64,000 nucleotides of DNA. Origin: Centroberyx gerrardi (lineage: Eukaryota; Chordata; Actinopteri; Beryciformes; Berycidae). Location: positions 22,782,840 through 22,846,839 of the forward strand of contig NC_136003.1 of the NCBI RefSeq assembly GCF_048128805.1. Direction: 5' to 3'. Position 1 is the first letter of the stretch; each line of letters starts with the position of its first letter. A program made the translations under genes and the position numbers. Positions 58,640-64,000 of the stretch are shown here, piece by piece. The notes under the pieces were generated by a model, which made no database searches, was not told the origin of the DNA, and saw only the letters and a list, made by a program, of their open reading frames with translations.

Positions 58640-61600
58640 ATCTGCGTTTCCCCGTGTCTCTTTTGTCAATACATGTCGGTTGCATCCTCATTACAATGAG
58701 ACTGGAAGTGGCACTGCTGTTCATCAGCTGTCAAGTGCGCATTTAACAGTTGGCTATGGCTTTTTTTTTATTTTATTTTTTTTAATCTGTATGTATCTCA
58801 TTATCAAGCTCTTTCTCTTATAATGTGACAGTTCCTAGTGAGGTGTGTAAAGCAAAACAATGTCATACACTTGCAAATAGCCTCACATAAAATTGTGTCA
58901 TTTCATTAAAAGACCAGTTTATTGAATTCTGACAAAATGCCCCACTACTGTCAGGAAAATAAGGAGAATTACAGCAGTAGTTTCGTACAATGGACAGGCA
59001 ACGTCGAGACTTCAAGCCAGAAGGTTAAATGTCAGTCAGCAAGGGAAAGATCAGGTAGCCGGTCCTCACAACAGCACTTTTATTTCTTGAAATACAGTAC
59101 AGAGCGGTGCCTTATAGTTCTGGAGTCAACTTCCTATGCTCTGGCAGTGTTTCGGCTGTACTCGATTCACTGGGGTAAAAAGGCTATTTGGACATGCAGT
59201 GACCTAATGAGGTTTTCCTGCTTCAACAGTATTGTATATTTCAACAGTATTGTGAATTTGATTAAATTCCACTTTAGTGACATGGCAGCCTGGCAAAGGC
59301 ATGCTAAGAAAACCAACTCTGGTTCACACTTTATTTGGCCATTTTATTCTCACAACTTCCATGTTTCTGTGAAGACTTGAACACTGTTTTGGGAATGTTA
59401 ACTATTTCTTGTTAAATGTTTTTCTTTTCCTTTTGAGGCTGTGATATGATGACTAAAGCATCAAGTACACAATATTTACAATATGGTTATGGATTGTGTA
59501 CTTTAAGGAACTTTCTTGTGGAGCCTACAGAATAACTGTTGCCTAGAATATCATGACATCATGGTACAAGCATTGTGAGCTAGTAATGTAATGAAACATT
59601 TCATGCACATGAGCACATCGGTTCCTCCACAGTGCAGTGAACACCCAGTGTTCACTCTATGTTTTCCTCTCGGTTCTATCAAACAAGAGCAGGCGCTGGC
59701 ATCTGGATGCTTTGCACTGAGGGCTGAAAGAATAGTGGCATCAAAGCTGCAGGACGCTGTACCTGGTCTATGAAGTGTGAAGTGAGGATACTCACCTGTA
59801 GATGGTGCCATATACACAATTAAACTCGAAGCACACTTGCAGCAAGGGAACCAAGCCCACATTTTTCCACAACATAAACAATGACAGAGTTTGTACTTAA
59901 CAATGAGCTTGATGTCATTCATTTATTTGTATTACCAAAAAAGTGGATTTGGATTTGATGTATTGAAGTTATTTGAAAAATATAAATGTTATTCACGGTG
60001 GCTTTGAATGCTTTAAAGTTTGAGTATATATACCCTTATTTTGCTCCAATGCAATTGCAGTCATTGGAGTTACAGCAGTGAACCTCTTTCAGATCTAATT
60101 TGAACAAGGTCCTGCTGCCCCATCAAAAATGATTTGATTTCCCTCTGACAGCCAGTAAAAACAGCATCATGCCCATAATCACAGTAAACAACACCCTCCC
60201 AGATATTACTGCTCTAGTGAGGTATTACACCCGTATGTGCCATGTATGAGTTCCTACAGGACACACAGTTTCTTTGTAGAATCAGCGTCCCACTCATGAG
60301 TGTGTCCTGAAATGGGAGGTGATGCTGTGCTGCAGTGTCCGAAGTCCAAGACTGGAAATAAGTATCTAGGTCATGGCCCACAAACACTTGCCCAATTGTG
60401 TCCAACCTTCAGTGGGTATGAGCAATGAAGTTATGGAAGGCATATGCTCCGTCCACCACGTGGCAGGGAGGGAGGGAACTTCAAATTCATTCTCTTTTTT
60501 GTTTGTGTATTTTCGTCTGTTCCAAATCTCTCCAAATGAAAAATTAGAATTTCGTGGTGTGGTTGCTAAGCTACGGCCCTACTGTCCTATTTGCTACAAA
60601 TTATGTCATATAATCAATTTAAAGAATTTGAACATACTGTGTGAAATAATTCAGAGAAACATGTAGGTGCTTTGTTTATTTTTTTGCTAAAACTGAGAAA
60701 CATTTCATTAATTATTTAACATAATTACTTTTTGAGAAGAAAAGACTTATGAGAAAATAACTCTGTTCTCTTATTCTACTACCTCTCAGTCAGTATTATA
60801 CAATGAAAAAGGCACTCAAAGGAGTTAGCACAGCAGCTGTTTGGGGTCACAAGTTATAGGTCATGAGATCAGAACCTGCCAAAACAAATTTCCTACTGAT
60901 GTGCTCTCATGTTTTGAGCATCACTAATGGTGTATCACAGGCTGTGCTATCTCAAGCAAGAAATACCTTTTATCTTTAATGTTACAAAGGTCACACTCTA
61001 ATTGCTGAAATTATGTTTGGTCTTCAGTCACTCATGCAACATACCCTCAGTTTAAAGTAATAGTTATTGTACGTTATTTATATTGATCAGGTGTGTCGTT
61101 CTGATTTTGACGGAACTTGCAGGGTTGATGCATCTTCTGAGAGAAGTGAAATTAAAGAGAAAGGCAGTGTGGTAGTGAGTTGGAGTGTTGTGTGTATGTG
61201 TATATGTGTGTTCTCTTGCACTTCTATCCTTGTGAGAACCAGTTTGAGTTTTAGATAGGTTTTATACAGGGATTTTATATAGGGAGGAGCGATATATTGG
61301 CAGACTTGGCCATAGAATGGCCATTTTTGTGACCTTTTGTTTCTAGGAGTGTGTCACTTAATACAAGTGTCAAATTAACAGAATAAAACTAACATGGTCT
61401 TTCGTTTGAAAAACCACATAATTATCTTAAGATAGGCATGTCTGAATAGCTTAACCTGTTTTGCACCTGCATTTGTAGTAAGATTGTTACAAAAATGCAT
61501 ATGGGTATCGGGTGGGAAAGTATCGGATATTGGTATCGGCCTCAGAAAAAAAGTAACTTTTCAATCCTCAAGATCCTTCTGGTGTAATGGAAAATTGAGA

Positions 61601-64000
61601 GTGAGCAGTCCAAAATCTGTGAAGGTGCAGGTTATTACATTAATAGTGCCTGGCGTTATAAGTATGAACTTGTGAATATGATTGAAAGTGTGCTTTATAG
61701 GGCAAAGGAAGGGATGCTGGTTGGTGTACATATGAAAAAAAATGAACAATGATGGTCAAATTCTTCTGTGGAACATGCAAGGTTACCACTTCATTTCAAG
61801 CAGATGTTTTGTGAACACAAAGGGATTCGCAATGAAAGCAGACTACATCCTGGCTCTTTCTCTTCCCTGCCACCTGCCCCTTTCTACCTTGTGAAGGTTG
61901 ATGAGCTTCTTCCTCAGGATGCCACGGTGCTCTGTCGCTCTGTCAGTGCACCCGTCTTCCACTTTTGCTGCCTTGAACTGATACTTTGAGGACTCAGCTC
62001 TTGACTTAACTGTCTGATCTTGGCTGCCGTACGATTCATCACACAGGTTTCTGATCTCTCACTTGGACTTGTTGTTTTCGGTAGCAAGGCTGTGAGTGAT
62101 TGCCATCATTATCTATACAGTCTTGTGTCTGTGTCACTCTTCACCATTTCCTAAAGCATCCTGTCTATATCCTCAAGAAATTGGACCCACTCTCTCTCCT
62201 TGCTGGCTGAACCACTTGACCCGATTACCTGTTACTCTGCTTGGGACTGAATCCACTGGCTTGTGAAAGTTCACTTTGGCGTGACTCTCCTGCATCTCAC
62301 TAGGGCTGGTTCCTGTGCACCAAGCATTTAATTCTGGCTCGGTGGACCTTCAGGAACACAGGTTCTTGCAGAGCTTGCCATACATGCATTCCACTCTTCT
62401 CGGTATTGAATTTGCATTGATCGGTTCCTGTAGGTCCCTACTGCTACAATGTTCATCCTCTCCCGCTCTTGGGTTCTTTCTATCGGATTGTCTATAGCTG
62501 ATTGTGGGTTCTGGCTGCTGTCTCTCTGGCTGAGCTGTTCTCCGTCGCTGCAGCTATCATGACTCTAATCATGGAAGTCTTCCAGCCTGTGGATGTCACT
62601 GGCCTAGGATCAAATAGTTACACATTCACCTTGGGCACACTTGGGCACATCATCAGTCTTGCACCCAATATGGAGAACGCAGGGAATATCCATATCACTT
62701 GTTTTGTCGTGAACACCTGCTAGTTTATTTTTCAGAGTCTACCTTGGGGCTCCCATTGATTGCAATACTGCAGCTGAAAAGTGGATCTGAAATCAAACAT
62801 TGTCAAGAGTCTTCAGTTACTGCGCAGGTTGTAATTACAACGTAGCAAAATTTTAGCTGCTGATATTTTGCAACATGGCGACTCAATGTTAGTTTACAGA
62901 GTTACCAGCAGAGACTGATTTGGGAGTGGCTGCTGCTGACATGCCACACCTGGGTGAAAACGGCAAAACTGACCTCATATTAACATTTTTGGAGAATTTT
63001 GGCACTCTTGGAGCAATCCTCTTTTTGAAGAAATGCTGGTCGCCTATTCTACATATGCATGACAGCATGGTTGTCACAGTGAATGAGCGCATTCTTTAAT
63101 CCCTGCCGGGTGAGCTGACAGAACCGGTTCCACGCTAATTGCGTTCTTTAATCAACTGTTTGGCTCCCCAGCCGAGAGCCAGATGGCCCACAATGAAGTC
63201 TTGGCTTAAACAGCTCAAAACATAAACAATGACAACCACGTGCGGAACAAAGTATGACTTTCTACCAGCATAGTGTTTGGACATGTCTGCTGTCCCCAGG
63301 CTGCAGGGTGACAGCAGAACATGCTACAATCTCCGCTTGTCTCCTCTGTTTTGTATCGTGTACACATTGTGTGTGTTTGGTCATGCTTCTGTGTTTCTTG
63401 TTTTTGCTTTCCATGGGTGGATATGGGCTCAAAGTCTATTTATTTTACACAAGTTGATGGACTGTCTACTGATCTGCTGTCTGTCTACCAGTCCTGTTAG
63501 TACACATTGATGGAATTAAAGCTGCGTCCCGTAGGATTTTCATATCAAGTGTGGTAAATTATATAAAATTTAGAAAATAAATAGTAGATTGCACCACTGC
63601 ACACACACCAACACTGAAACCAGTGTGTGCTGAGGCCACAGCAGACATGGACACGCTGCCCACATACTGTAGCCTATGTGGCAGACTCTATTGTCCTGCT
63701 CCTTCTCTTTCACTCTGCTTCTTTTGTGTCTTTTTTTCTTTGAAGGCCCTTTTCATTTGCAGGTGGATGAGTGAGGAGTGAGTGGAGATTCCTATTTAAA
63801 AGAAAATGAGAGGAAAGACAGCAAAATCGTGCAGTTCAATCATACAGCTCGATGTAATAAATTCATAGGTTAGTATAGTATAGTAGTGCCTTATATATCA
63901 CATTACAAAATATCAATTATAAATTTCAGATTGATAAGATAATGACCCTGTTCTACAGAGCTTTTATTGAGTCTGTCATCTCTTTTTCTAGTATCTGTTG
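58640..64000. other. Sequence after pla2g10, no gene recognised
   Basis: About 5.4 kb without a supported gene. A 152-codon frame at 58922-59380 shows no family resemblance. The block at about 61780-62730 is markedly pyrimidine-rich on + and free of long frames. The remainder is AT-rich, with short AT and TG runs. Confidence 0.5.

Noticed and set aside
58922-59380. 152-codon plus-strand frame after pla2g10
   Set aside because: No recognisable domain, unremarkable codon pattern, no splice or promoter context; likely chance.

Overview
The window is nuclear DNA from a ray-finned fish, most likely a percomorph teleost. Coding sequence lies in short exons bounded by GT/AG splice sites. The genes are vertebrate orthologues, introns are compact, and the spaces between genes are littered with small DNA-transposon relics (hAT-like, Tc1/mariner-like, Harbinger-like), a tRNA-derived SINE and microsatellites. 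There is no operon, CRISPR array or prokaryotic feature.

Layout. The last two coding exons of kdm8 (JmjC hydroxylase/demethylase) lie at 1-343 on +. A 13-exon mfsd11-like gene (UNC93/MFS membrane protein, 446 aa) lies on - from 14741 to 4739. A 2.9 kb divergent gap separates it from ubfd1 (ubiquitin-family-domain protein, 7 exons, 289 aa, +, 17612-23764). After about 5.7 kb without a recognised gene comes rmi2 (2 exons, 144 aa, +, 29516-30536). Next is the large zc3h7a gene (22 coding exons, 988 aa, -, 48916-32340), tail to tail with rmi2, with its probable non-coding first exon near 50.4 kb. Then pla2g10, a group X secreted phospholipase A2, lies on + at 56695-58617, with a possible alternative first exon at 55600-55636. 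No gene is recognised from 58.6 to 64 kb.

The genes share no single pathway. They are a conserved-synteny block: by general knowledge the human orthologues of kdm8, ubfd1, rmi2, zc3h7a and pla2g10 are all on chromosome 16p, whereas human MFSD11 is on 17q. Every multi-exon model was assembled by hand from splice sites. Reading phase closes at every junction and total lengths agree with the vertebrate families, so the models are strong although no database search was possible.

I see no clear undescribed system. The points most worth a second look are: two in-phase signal-peptide starts for pla2g10; a transposon inserted 7 bp from a zc3h7a 5' splice site; a 105-nt stop-free, phase-neutral intron in zc3h7a; a divergent MFSD11-type gene inside a 16p-like block; clusters of GTTAGC/AACGTTA words at two gene starts; and two perfect short hairpins that no repeat explains.
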